Source: Garcia nutans
Taxonomy: Eukaryota; Streptophyta; Magnoliopsida; Malpighiales; Euphorbiaceae
Assembly: GCA_947685225.1 (NCBI GenBank)
Contig: CANTUV010000011.1
Coordinates: forward strand, 63,786,501 to 63,850,500
Reading direction: 5' to 3'
DNA: 64,000 nucleotides
Position 1 is the first letter of the stretch; each line of letters starts with the position of its first letter. The notes beneath the pieces are model-generated. The model made no database searches. It was not told where the DNA came from and was given only the letters and a program-made list of their open reading frames with translations. Positions 37,256 to 49,228 of the stretch are shown here, in pieces. Both the position numbers and the translations under genes were made by a program.

Positions 37256-39655
37256 CGAAATCTTTCACCAAATAAACAGAAGACTATGCTGATGGAAATA
37301 AGAAGCTGCTTGCAGAAATTGGCAGGAAAAAAGCAATGCCTGAAAATGGAAAAGTTTAACAGTTCAACAATGATAATGATACAGCAAGCACAAACTAAGA
37401 TGTCAATCTTCATATACCATATAATAGATTTAATTACCTATAAACCTTCTTGCCACAAAAGAAAAGGGAAAAGGAGGAAGTAAAAGACTTTGAATTCAAA
37501 ATAGGAAACTATAAGTGAAGATTTGCAACATCTGAACCTGTGTGAAGAAAAATTGAACCCAGAATATCACAACCAACACAGTCAACTTATTTCAATGAAA
37601 CCTACAAATGAAATGTTTCTATAGCATTTATAATAGTCAAGCTCCAACCACAAACAGATGATTAGCACTCACAAAAAACGAATTTCCAGATAGTAAAAAT
37701 TATAGTACAAAAAATTTGAAAAAGGAGATTCTGTGGAAAGCTTTAAGCTTTAGCTTCTAATTATCCAAAACAAAGAATCAGAAAATAAAGGGTGATAAAA
37801 AGCAAGAAAAAGGAGGTAGAATTTTTTGCCCATCGAATTTTCAATTTCTTTTTCCAATATTCTCAATAACTAAAAAAAAAGAGGAGAATATGAATATCTT
37901 GGAATCAACAAACTAGATAGAAAATTTCATGGCCACCAAACAGAACATCAAAACGAATTTCCACAATCTGGACCATAATTTATTTTTATTTAATCGGAAA
38001 ATAAATTTCACCCAAAACAAAAAAAATAAATAAATAAATAAAGAGGCTTCATTTAATGGAGTAGCTTACTTCCTATTTACTTTTATATCAAAGCCAAGTA
38101 GGATTTTTTTTTTTTAAAAAAGGCAAAAATATTCTATCTGGACAAACAGAGAAAATTTCAATCTAGAAAATTATAAAACAAAAAACAGAATTAATTTAAA
38201 CCCAATTAAAGTAATAACAAGAACATCAAAATGAAAAAAGGCGAGTCGAAAAGAAAACCAAAAACTCAGAAACTGACTCACCACTTTCTAAGGTTCTTGA
38301 GAAGGTGAACAAAAGTAAAAGGTTAGCTAATTGAACTCTCCTAAAACAGTGTCTTAAAGAAGAAGAAAACGAAGAAGAAGAAAAAAAGAAAGAGACAAGA
38401 AATGAGAGTTGAGAAATATGGATGGATGGTTCGTGCGATGGTCCACAGAGAGAGAGAATTGGAAATTGAAGAAGAGAGACTGAGTCGTTGAAAACAAGTT
38501 AAATATTTTATTTTTCTTTAGTTTCCATTGACGAATAGAAATGAAGAAAATACAAAAACTCTGTTTTCATACTTTTGTTAGTTTTGTATTCTTGTTACAG
38601 AGCACCCATATGCGATTTACGATTATACCAAAATTTTGATTTTTTTTAAATTTTAAATACGGTATATGACTGTGACGTGTATATATTATAATAACCGTCA
38701 GATGATTGACACGTGTTACTCTTCAAACTTCAAATTAATTTTTTTAATTATCAACGGTAAATAATGAGTTGTTCAGGTAATCCCGTATTTACAACGTTGG
38801 TTTTTGGATTGTTTGTGATTATTAGTTGTATTCTATAATTTTGGATTTAGGATTACCGAGCGCATAATTCTATTAAAAATGATTTATATAAAAAAAATTA
38901 GAATTTAAGATTAATATATAAAATTTAATTTTGACATCAATTTTTTTTGAAAAGATTTTGACATCAATTTTTAATATAATCATTAATACTCAATAACAAT
39001 AATAAATTTTAACAAAATAATTGAAGTAAGATAATATATATTAAGCTTATAACAAGTTGAATTTTACAATACAAAATAATTTATATTTGTTATGTTGGAT
39101 TGCGTTTCTTATCATATGCCCATTATATTTCATGTAAATATAAGATATGGGATTTTATCACACATTATTTATATTATATTAATAAGGTTTAACACAAATA
39201 TAAATAAAACTATGTAAAAAAAAATTAAAGAAGAAAGATAAGCATAGTTTGTCCATCCTTTAGCAGATTTGGTCAGTAATAACTTAACAACTTAACAAAC
39301 AATCGAAGCAAAGGGGAAGACTGAGGAATTATAGACATCCTAAATAGGGAAAAAAAAGGTCAAACTGTGAAAATTTAATGTATTTTAAGCTTAAAAATTT
39401 CTTTAAAACAGCCTGATGAAAATTTATAACCATTAAAAATGGCCTAAAAAGTATGTTGTGGTTGTGATCAGTCTAAGCCTTAATTATATTTTCTTCTCCC
39501 ACAAAATTCTCTCCCTAATTCTTCTCTTTCTAATTTACTCTCAAGATGCCTTTTCAAAATTAAAATTGCACTCATTTCTGTCCCTCTTCTCTTTTCTTTT
39601 CTTTTGATTTTCTTTTTTATCTTTGCAATTGCTGTGTCTCTAATTGGAGGACAAC
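37256..39655. other. intergenic region, divergent promoters
   Basis: The left part (to about 38480) is the former leader and promoter of the minus-strand MCTP gene and includes purine-rich GAAGAAGAAG and GAGAGAGAG runs at 38360-38460. The centre is AT-rich without features. The right 180 bases are the CT-rich leader of the ADF gene. Confidence 0.6.
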
Positions 39656-40904
39656 ATGGTAATGCTCTCAATTCTGATTTTTGCTTGAGTCAGCTCTCTC
39701 AATTTTAATTTTAAACCAAGACAAGATGGGTTAAACATTTTTTCTCTTAAGAAAAAGAATACACACACATATATATATAATGTTGACGCTAGTATTTCAA
39801 TTGTTAAAGCCTTTTAAGTTTTTCTTTATTAATTACATGTGCGCAGCAGAACACTTAGAATTTAAATTTGAGATCTAAATAGAAACAATAACCCTCTTGG
39901 CAACCAACCCACAACTTTAATTTTAAAGCGTTTTTAACATCATGAAGTAAAAGATTAACAATTTTACTTCTGTTGATTCAATTTTGATATTTTTTTTTCA
40001 AAATAAAAACAATGTAATAATTATTAATAATGATAATATTCAACAAAATTATCATCATTTTATTGTAAGATGTATTTAGTCACTTTTCTTATACGTTTGG
40101 GTTTTTTTTTTTCTAAATATTTTTTAAACATTAAAAAAATGAAAATTTAAACTTTAATATGCCCTTCTCATTAAAATTAAGCCCTGTTAAAGTTGTGATA
40201 ATGAAATTTAATTTGTAAAGGGAAAAATTTATTTGTATTTTATATTTTATATGAAATTGTGGTGGTGGTGGCAGGCGAATTCGGTATCAGGAATGGCAGT
40301 GAATGACGAGTGCAAGCTCAAGTTTTTGGAGCTAAAAGCGAAGAGGAATCATCGGTTCATTGTGTTCAAGATTGATGAGAAAAACCAACAGGTTATGGTA
40401 GAAAAGCTTGGCGATCCCCGAGAATCTTATGAGGATTTCACCAACTCTCTTCCCGCTAATGAGTGCCGTTATGCTGTTTATGATTTTGATTTTACTACCG
40501 ATGAGAATTGCCAGAAAAGCAAGATTTTCTTCATTGCTTGGTAAGTCTTCAACCTTTTTTTTTTAAATATCGCTGTGAGAAAAAAGAAATCGATTCTGAA
40601 TCAATTATGTAGGAAAATATATACTTATTATTGACTCCTAATATGAAAATGTTGCAATTTATCTTGAAATCTAACCATTTTTTCTTTCTAGTATTTTATA
40701 TATACTTATTAGTAGACGGCGTTTAAATGTTGCGGATGCTCTTAAAATCGCAGGGCGCCCGACACCTCAAAGGTGAGGAGTAAGATGCTTTATGCAAGCT
40801 CAAAGGATAGATTCAAGAGAGAATTGGATGGGATTCAAGTTGAGTTGCAAGCAACTGATCCTAGTGAGATGAGTTTGGATATTGTCAAAGGCCGAGCTCT
40901 CTGA
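39656..40904 (+). CDS. ADF: actin-depolymerising factor (ADF/cofilin)
   Basis: Three coding exons give 139 residues, the usual plant ADF length: 39656-39658 (only the ATG), 40275-40540 and 40754-40904. ADF binds and severs actin filaments and speeds monomer turnover in the cytoplasm. The start reads M|ANSVSGMAV, with Ser6 in the position known for regulatory phosphorylation. The ADF-homology domain follows, with KFLELKAKRNHRFIVFKID, ECRYAVYDFDF, CQKSKIFFIAW and KMLYASSKDRFKRELDGIQ; the last two blocks carry the main actin-binding residues. A first coding exon holding only the start codon is the standard plant ADF gene structure and fixes the start here: ATG|GTAATG at the donor and GGTGGCAG|GCGAAT at the acceptor. 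Intron 1 is 616 bp. Nothing is missing. Which ADF subclass it belongs to is not certain, but it looks closest to the AtADF1-4 type. Confidence 0.95.
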
Positions 40905-41751
40905 ATAATTTTCAGTTTCAAACAAATCAAAAAAGGAAAAAAAATCAATATATATCTGCTAAACGTGATCATCTCTGGCCATTCTTTTACTGTTCTTGAT
41001 GATTGTGTCAATTTGAGTTTTGAGTTATTAATGGAACCTAATTGTTGTAATTTTTATGATGCATATTTTTAGGGTATTATTTGCCCTTTTCTTTTTTCCT
41101 CTATTGTTTCAGCTATGTATCTAGTCACTTCTTCATTTTCAAATTAATCATTCTGCTTTTAGTCCAGTTTCTTCAATGTTATACATACAATGGTATTTTA
41201 ACAAAATATTTTTCGAAATTTATATAAAGAAAAATTCATGAATTCATCGGAAGTAGGAAATCCCACAAAGACGAAATGGCTTAAATCATTTTATTAAAAG
41301 AGAAAATTATACGGTATAATACCAATTTTAATTTTTTTAAAAAAATATCATATTTTTGTATATCTTCAAATGTATACTAAATATATATTTCTAAGAATAG
41401 TATATATCTTTATTATGCTAAATGTATACTAAAAACAAATTTCTAAAAATGGCTATTTTTAAAATTAAAAATTGAAAAATAGATATTTTTGAAAAAAATT
41501 ATTTTTTAGAGTATTTTTTTTAAAAATAATTTATCCATAAATTCTACAAATAATAATATAATTCAATCCAAAATTATATCCAATCAAATAATAAAAGAAT
41601 ACATAATAGAATTATGCTAAAGCTAAACACACATTTTTATAAAAACAAACAAAATTGTTACACATATCTTTTCACACAAGACAACATTGTATTTAAAACA
41701 TATAAGCAAAAATTTAAATTCGAAAATGAAAATTCCAATTATAAGCCGTTG
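40905..41751. other. intergenic region between convergent genes
   Basis: ADF 3' UTR on the left, then AT-rich DNA (41300-41530) with repeated phrases such as AAATGTATACTAAA. No gene is seen. Confidence 0.6.
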
Positions 41752-44435
41752 TCAAGAGAGGGCTGGCATAGACATATTTAGCTTTTCCCAATGTTTATCC
41801 ACCCAAGTTTCCGTTAACTTGTAAATGTTCTCTGTTTTCTGAAAATTGGTTTCAAGTGTGTGAAAATCATAAAGAGGAGGCATTGTGCAGGGAACTGTTT
41901 CACTTCATGATTTCACCATAGACTCCACCATGAACTTCTTCCATAAACCTTCCTGAGAACATGTCATTATCTCCGAGCAAAGCTCAACTGCTCCTTTTGG
42001 TATAATTGGTTTTAGTTTCAGCAATTTTGCATATTCACTTAGCACATGAAAAATGTAATCATACACGTACTTCAGTTTTAGATTTTCTTGAATAAATCTG
42101 CTTCCAGCTTTTCCAATAGCCTCTGCCTGGAAAAAAATAACAAACAATACATATAAATCTGCAATTGTTCTGAATTAAAAATTTTCAATTAGTACATCAG
42201 AGCATTAATCAATTGTACCTTATCAGGATGATGATTGCCCCATTCAACAGCTAACTTCATATCTCTGCACTGTACTAATCTTTTTCGCCGAATAGGCTAG
42301 TCGTGTTTCAATGGCACCAGGCTTCTTGAGAAGAAATCATAGAACTTTGTCTTTGCAAACAACACCATTGAATCACAGGCAAGAATGTATTTTTCACTCA
42401 CTGACCATCCCCACCCTTCTATGAAGATTTTGTATCTTTATGTTGGGATTGTAGAGCAGGAAATTTCAAAGCTTGCTAAGTGAAGATTATTACCAAAAGG
42501 AAATGGAAAGAAAATTTTAGAAAATGTTCAGAAGATTTACCGGTGGGTGCATTGTTCTTCTAAATTTGAATGTTTGTATCCTTCATTAGCTTCTATTATC
42601 CAATTCTGTTTGTGGGTCATATAAAATTGAATTCGTCATTTAATAGTAATTAGCAAAGAAGCAAGCACTCATATCTAATTTGTAAATGCAAAAGTACGCC
42701 GAGACATAATATAATGATAAGTACACATCCCTTTTCAAAATCGAATCTCCCTTCCCCATTGTAATATTCAAAAAAGAAAAAAACTTGTAAGACTAGAAAG
42801 AAAGAAAGGTAATAGAGAAGTTGCCTGCTCATATAGTCTGGCATTCCAGTCTTGTTGGTCGGAGACATTGCATTTCATAAGATTGTGCCTGACTATATGA
42901 ACTCCTGAATTTCCTCTCCAGTAAGCATAAGGTGCCCTATCCTTCCACTTCTTCCTCTTGTTCCCTTCTATTATGCCCTTTAGCATGCTTGCCCATGGTT
43001 TTACATGCACTTCAGCCCTTCCACCAACATATAACAACAAACTCAATGTTATTAAATCTTTATCATTTTTTATATATAAATAAATTTTTTTTTAAGAAAC
43101 GACATACACTAACACACACTGAAAATAATGATTAAACACATTCTACAACAAAATCATGATAATCTTGCTATGACATGCTAACTAATATATTTTTAAACAT
43201 ATATTTTTTTATCGATATGAAAGACCAAAAGCATTGATCAAATAGAGTTAAAAATTCATATTATTTATCCCAAATAGAGCTAAAAATTCATTAAATAACA
43301 AAGCATGTATGACATATTAAATTACCATAATAATTATTTAAAACAAAATTTAATGTATTCAATTTTTTAAAATTTTTTTTTTAAATTGTGTCATATATGG
43401 AAATCTAAGATGATTGCTTTAAATATTTGATAATTATTACAAATATATTTTAATTTTTATTACAAATATATTTTAATTTTTTTACTTCTAATTTTTCCTT
43501 TTTTAAGAAAAAAATTTCCCTAACATATTAAATTTTGTCATAAATTTATAGATTGAGTCAGTTTTTTTTTTAAAAAAAAAGAAAAATAATGATAAATTAG
43601 GAATGGAAATTGCTAAAATAGAGGGGTAAAGGTATGCATGTGAAGGCCTTACCAACCCCAGAAAGTCCAATCAGGGAAAAGAACGCCTAATGCACCTTGT
43701 GTCCCACTATATTGAAGCATTACTGGAGGCGACGTGTCGTTTGACCATTGGCTGTCATTTTGTAGATCCACGGTCTGCCACTGCAACTAAAAAAAGAGCT
43801 CCAAGTCTGGTACCATGCCAGGGTACAACCTGAGAAGCTGCAAAATGCCCCGCACAGTGAACAAATCCCTTGTCTGATTTGTTTCCTGATATTTCTCCAC
43901 ATAAGCTTTGCCTTTCACAATCACCAGTCTAAAATCTGCAAATTCTTTAGCTTTTTCTAGTGTCTCCCTCGATATTCCTGAACTCATCCATGGCTGTAGA
44001 TCTTCATGGATCCACCTGAAGTGCTCTGGACATGTTGGAGCTGACAATTTCTTGGCAACAAATGTCTTGGGATATTTGTTCATACATTTCCAGGAATTGC
44101 TTTCATTGGAAAACTTGGCTAGAAATGGGATTGTTGTAAGAGGCTGAAGCTGAGGATTTGTGGTTGTATTGGCAGTAAAATCTGTCTTTATACTTGTGAA
44201 CTGACAAGAAAACCAATATAAAGTAAATTATATCTTACAGAATCAGCAATTTTCTTTTTAATAGATTAGACAGATCAGAAAAACTTACAATGAATACAAA
44301 ACAAAGCGAAATGCCACTAGATATGATGATGAAGAACAATGGAAAAAGAGTAGATGAAACTGATTTGGTTGCAAGTTGGCGATTACCACCCCTTGAAAAG
44401 TGACTGGGAGATGTTTCTAGTTGTCCTGAAGCCAT
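41752..44435 (-). pseudogene. GT90 (Rumi/POGLUT-like) O-glucosyltransferase, copy 1, broken
   Basis: Six exons match those of the intact neighbour: 44435-44289, 44200-43653, 43017-42835, 42605-42541, 42435-42219 and 42126-41752. It begins with a cytosolic tail and one membrane anchor (LFPLFFIIISSGISLCFVF), as in type II Golgi/ER enzymes, then the CAP10 region: CPEHFRWIHEDLQPWM, FPDWTFWGW, APYAYWRGN and EKYILACDSM. Three in-frame stops break it: TAG at 43787-43789, caused by a seventh T in a T-run and undone ten codons later by loss of an A near 43758-43761; TAG at 42297-42299, where the neighbour has Trp in HYWPIR; and TGA at 41905-41907, after which the frame continues with SETVPCTMPPLYD to a final stop. 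Intron 3 starts with GC (CAG|GCAACT) where the neighbour has GT. Recent, point-mutation-type decay of a tandem duplicate. Confidence 0.88.
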
Positions 44436-44755
44436 TGATATCCGACTTTAATAAAATTATAAGCTTCCCTGCAGATTTGGATTATTGAAAACCAATTTGT
44501 CCTGAAGCCATATCTGTCCTTAATCTTGTTGAATTGGGTACTATGGATCTTAATTCAATGAAATTATGCTTTCTATGAAAGAATAAAATAAAATCTGGTT
44601 ACTGATTAATTGTTGTAATATAGATGGTAAGAAATTATCTGCTACAGTTGGACTTGCCTTTTTTAGTCGTCATAGTCGTCATATAATTTTTTTACCTTTC
44701 AGTCTTAATTTAGTTTTTCTTGTGATAAGTTTCCAAAAATCAATTGGTGTGAAAG

Positions 44756-44791
<36 letters not shown>

Positions 44792-45706
44792 GCTAGAGAA
44801 GATAATGTATGACAAAGGCATAAACACTTTGTATTCATCCAATACAATTAGTCACTCAAGAAATTAAGAGCAAAAATATTCAAAGAACTGAAATCAATAT
44901 TAACTTTGCCATTAATCCTTATATTCAAATTCTTTAAACTAACTAGTGTTAAGTATGTGAAATCAGAAATGTTGTTTTATTTCAATTTAAAAATCCAAAT
45001 GAATTCTTATTTCGCTTAGAGCTAGAATAACCAATTTTATTATTATTATTTTTTTCAGTTTTGAAATTAGTTGTTATATAAATAATGATCGACAGCTCTT
45101 ATTGAAGCACTATGGAACATGTCAATTTTACATCGAGAAAACTTAAAAGAAAAAAAAAGGGTCCATAAATTTAAATATTCCAAAAATAATGGCTTATATG
45201 CCATTTGGTAAACAATTTCAATGTCAACAAATCCAAGCTAACATTGGATAACCTATGCATTTATTCCTCCCTCTATGTATTAAGATATACCAAAAATCAA
45301 TGAGATGAAAATATAACTGACATTCCAAAAAAGTCTTATAATTGATTTCTATTTGTATAAAAAACTTTACAATAATATTATACTTTCTTAAAATTAATAT
45401 CAAAATAATACATAAAATTTAAATATTGATAATAACAATCTTAGACAAGAATGCAATGAATATCATATTTAGAATTTCAAGAAAAGAGGTGTTTTATAAC
45501 TAATAAATGAGTAGTTGACCCTCACTAATATATATTTTTTAACAATACAGTATTCCATAAATTACAAGTTTAATAATTAGATCCCCCAAATATTTGAGAG
45601 AATTAAAAAAGAAAAAGGTAAATGTAAAGTTACCTTTTTTAAAAAATAATAAAAAAAGAAACTATGACATGCCCTCTATCCCTATCTTTATTAATTTGTT
45701 TCAAGA
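44436..45706. other. spacer between tandem GT90 genes
   Basis: AT-rich; holds the promoter of copy 1 and the 3' flank of copy 2. A phrase TTGTCCTGAAGCCAT occurs at the start of copy 1 and again near 44497, so the 5' end may have been partly duplicated. A TA/CA microsatellite is at 44756-44791. Confidence 0.55.
44756..44791. repeat. (TA)n(CA)n microsatellite
   Basis: About twelve TA units followed by about five CA units. Confidence 0.9.
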
Positions 45707-46526
45707 TCAATGGAGAGTCTTTGATTGATTGTTTTGAAGATTTTGCCAATATTTATTTTCCCACATCACTACTTGTTTTGTAATATTTTCTTTCCTGCCA
45801 AACATGGTATGGAGAGTAGAATGATTATAAGGAGGAGGAAGACTGCATGGAAGTGCATCACTTGGTGAACGCACCATTGACTCTTCCATGAACTTTCTCT
45901 TTCTTGCACCTTTCTCTAAACAAGCCATTGATTCCAGGCAAACTTCTACTCCTCCTTTTGGTATTTCAGGTTTAAATTTCAACAGTTTAGCATACTCTGT
46001 CAGTGTATGAAACATATATGCATAAACGTATTCCATCTTTAGATTTTCTTGTATAAATTTGCTTCCTCTCTTCCCAATCGCCTTTACCTATACATATTAC
46101 GTACAAACATCAACTCAATTCAATTCAACAAAGTCTTAAATTAATTGGGATTAGCTATATCAATAAACTTCTGTAAAAACTGCAGGGTTTTGGGTTCTTG
46201 GAGATGTACCTTGCGAGTGTGATTGTTGCCCCATTCTACAGCAAATTTGATATCTCTGCACTTGTCTGTGGACCTAATAGGCCAATAATGCTCCATTGGT
46301 ACTAGGCTTCTCATGAAGAAATCATAGTACTCAGGTTTTATAAGCAAAGTCATGGAATCACATGCTAATATGTACTTGCCGCTCACTGACCATGCTCTTC
46401 CTTCTATATAAATTTTGTATCTTTTTCACCATGATTTTACACACAAAAACAAATTTAAGATTAATTTCAATATACCAAGAAAAATTAACATATAGAAAAG
46501 TAATAATTAAAATGGTTAATACATAC

Positions 46527-46561
<35 letters not shown>

Positions 46562-49228
46562 AATGTATATACCTGTGAGTGCATTGATCTTCTAATCTTG
46601 AATGTTTAAAACCTCGCTTTATTTCTTGATTCCAGTCCTATAGACCGATAATATTACCTCAAAAAATTGGAAAAATTAGGCCCCTCATCAGAATTTTAAA
46701 ACTGTTTATGTATTTTACCAAGAACTTTTTGGCCATTCTATAAAATTATATAATAAATTCATAAAAATTTACAAAAGTTATCATATATATAACAAAATCA
46801 TAATGAACTTTTTATATACTATGTAAATTTTGATAAATTTATAATTAATAAAAAATTCTGATAAATTGAAAAATATTTTAAAAATTAGATAAATTTTATA
46901 ATTTTAACCTGTTTGTAGAGACGAGCATTCCAGTCATGATCATGTGAGACATCGCATTTCATAAGATCTCCTCTATTTCCTGATACATATGGGTTGCCTT
47001 TCCAGTAAGCGTAGGGTACCCTATTCTTCCACTTCACCTTCTTGCTTCCTTTTATTATTCTCTTTATCATACTTTTCCATGGTCTTATATTGATCTCAGC
47101 CCTGTCCAATATATATTAATTTTAGAAAAAAAATTAAAAAAAAAGTTAGAATGTTAGTCTCTTTCTCATTAAATAGTTATTTCAAACAAAATAAAATAAT
47201 TTCTTCAGTTAAAAATAAATTAATGAGAAATTTTTTTTGATAGAATTATATTTAGTGATAATAATTGTATAGAATAATAGATCAAAAGTTTTAGAGATTT
47301 CTTTAAAAATACTCCAAGAAATAAAATTATTTTAAAAAAATCCACTTTTTTCCAAAAATATTATTTTTCAATTTTAAATTTTCAGCTTCAAAAAAAAATT
47401 AATTTTAAAAATATATTTTTTTTATATTTATTGCACTTTTAAAATATATTTTGAAAAAAGATTAAAAAATGACATATAATATATTTTTAAAATTTTTATT
47501 TTCTAACTATCTAATTTATTATTTTTTTATTTTATTTGAATTACTGTTTTTTAATTGGTGCATTATATTCTTGTTAGAAAGATAAAATATAATTTTCTAG
47601 AGAAAATTACACATTAAAAAAATAATAAATAAAGCATTACCAACCCCAGAAGGACCAATCAGGAAAGACAATGGCAAAAGCATTGTCATGTACACAATAT
47701 TGAAACAGTGCTGGAGGTGACGTGGCATTCAGTCGTTGGTAGTCACGTTTTAGGATTATTGGCATGTCACCACACTGAAACATAAGCTCTAAGTCTGGCA
47801 CCCTGCCAGGGTACCACCTTAGAAGCTGCAAAATACCCCAAATTGTAAACAAATCTCTTGTTTGAAACGATCTCCGATATGTTTCCAGATAAACTCTCCC
47901 ATCAATGATCACTAGCCTGAAATCTGCCGAGTTTTTAGCGCTTTCCAGGGTATCTCTAGAGATTCCCGTACTCTTCCATGGCCGTAGATCTTCGTGGATC
48001 CACCGAAAATACTGTGGGCATGCAGCATCTGATAATTCAATCGCTTCAAATGGTATTGTATAATTATTGGCTTTGCAAGTTTTTGCTAGGCTTTCATTGG
48101 AGCACTTCAGTTGGAAACTAATTGAATTTTTGGGTCTTCTGGGAATAATAGACTGTAATTTAATAATAAAAAAAAATAAGACTAAGTTAAAAAAAATTGA
48201 CTAATACAGCCCACAAAAATTGAATTTTTATATTTTACATAAACAAATCAAATAAGACAATGAATACACTAATTAATTATCAATTAGTTGCTTCTCAAGT
48301 ATAGTTAAATTCACTATTTATTTTAAAGGGGAAACTAAATTAAAATATTATTTTTTAATTTAAAATTTCATTTGTACTGTTCTTATACAAAAAATATTAA
48401 TTTTTACTTTTTAATATTCTTATGACATATATAAAAAATATACTCAATATATACTAAAAATATACCAAAAATATATCATATTTTTGTAAATATTTTTTAT
48501 AATTTTTTAAAGTTATTTTTAAAATTTTCCTTATATTTAAGAAATTATTATAAAAGTTTGGTTCATATATAAAACTTTTGAAATTTTTCTTATTCTATTA
48601 AATACGTAGTAGTAGTAATAATAATAATAATAATTAACAACTAACAATAAAAGGTTGGTAAAATACACGTGAGGCAACTTCCGATTCCAAATGGAATTTG
48701 TATTATTAGTTACCTATTTCGACTAATAACCTAAATAATTTGAGTCCGACCCTAATTTAAAGGGTCGAAGATTGTCCAATCCGAAAACTATAGTTAAATT
48801 AATTCTGATATATACTGCAGAGAAAATATTGATATCAATTTTTGCTTAGAAAAAAAAAGTTCTTTTTTTTAATATTTTTTGGGAAGAAAAAAAGCAACTG
48901 AGCCACTGAGTCATGGATTAATTCTTGAGTTCGAGTTCTAGACATATCCTCTCCTTTTATATAATTAATAAAAAAAATATATGGTAATGAGCTCAAACTC
49001 TTGAAAAATCAAAATGAAAAATAGAGAATCAACAAAGAAGAAGAAGAAACTTACAAAGTCAATTCTGATAATGAAGGCACCAACAAGAAGGAGGATGAAG
49101 AAGACGAAGATGGTGGCTGTAGCCCATTTTTTTAAAGCTCTATAAGCACTGGAAATTTGATTATATGGCTGAAAACTATGCAATTTTTTGTAAGTTTCTT
49201 CAAGGCTTTCTGCCATGGACGTCAACAT
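45707..49228 (-). CDS. GT90 (Rumi/POGLUT-like) O-glucosyltransferase, copy 2, intact
   Basis: Six exons join in phase: 49228-49055, 48152-47641, 47101-46909, 46637-46573, 46420-46210 and 46087-45707, giving 511 residues (507 from a second ATG at 49216). The GT90/CAP10 family transfers a sugar from a UDP-sugar to protein or glycan in the secretory pathway; the plant substrates are mostly unknown. A single hydrophobic anchor (WATATIFVFFILLLVGAFII, about 35-55) suggests a type II membrane protein. The catalytic region shows CPQYFRWIHEDLRPW, VPDLELMFQCGDMP, FPDWSFWGW, VPYAYWKGNP, DHDWNARLY, GKYILACDSMTLL and VEWGNNHT in the usual order. The tail ends in a family-like block (PCSLPPPYNHSTLH). All introns are GT-AG and no stop interrupts it. 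It lies head to tail with the broken copy 1, about 1.3 kb away. No KDEL-type signal is present. The start codon choice is uncertain. Confidence 0.92.
46529..46560. repeat. (TA)n microsatellite in GT90 copy 2 intron
   Basis: A TA tract interrupted by one AC, inside intron 4 close to its donor. Confidence 0.85.
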
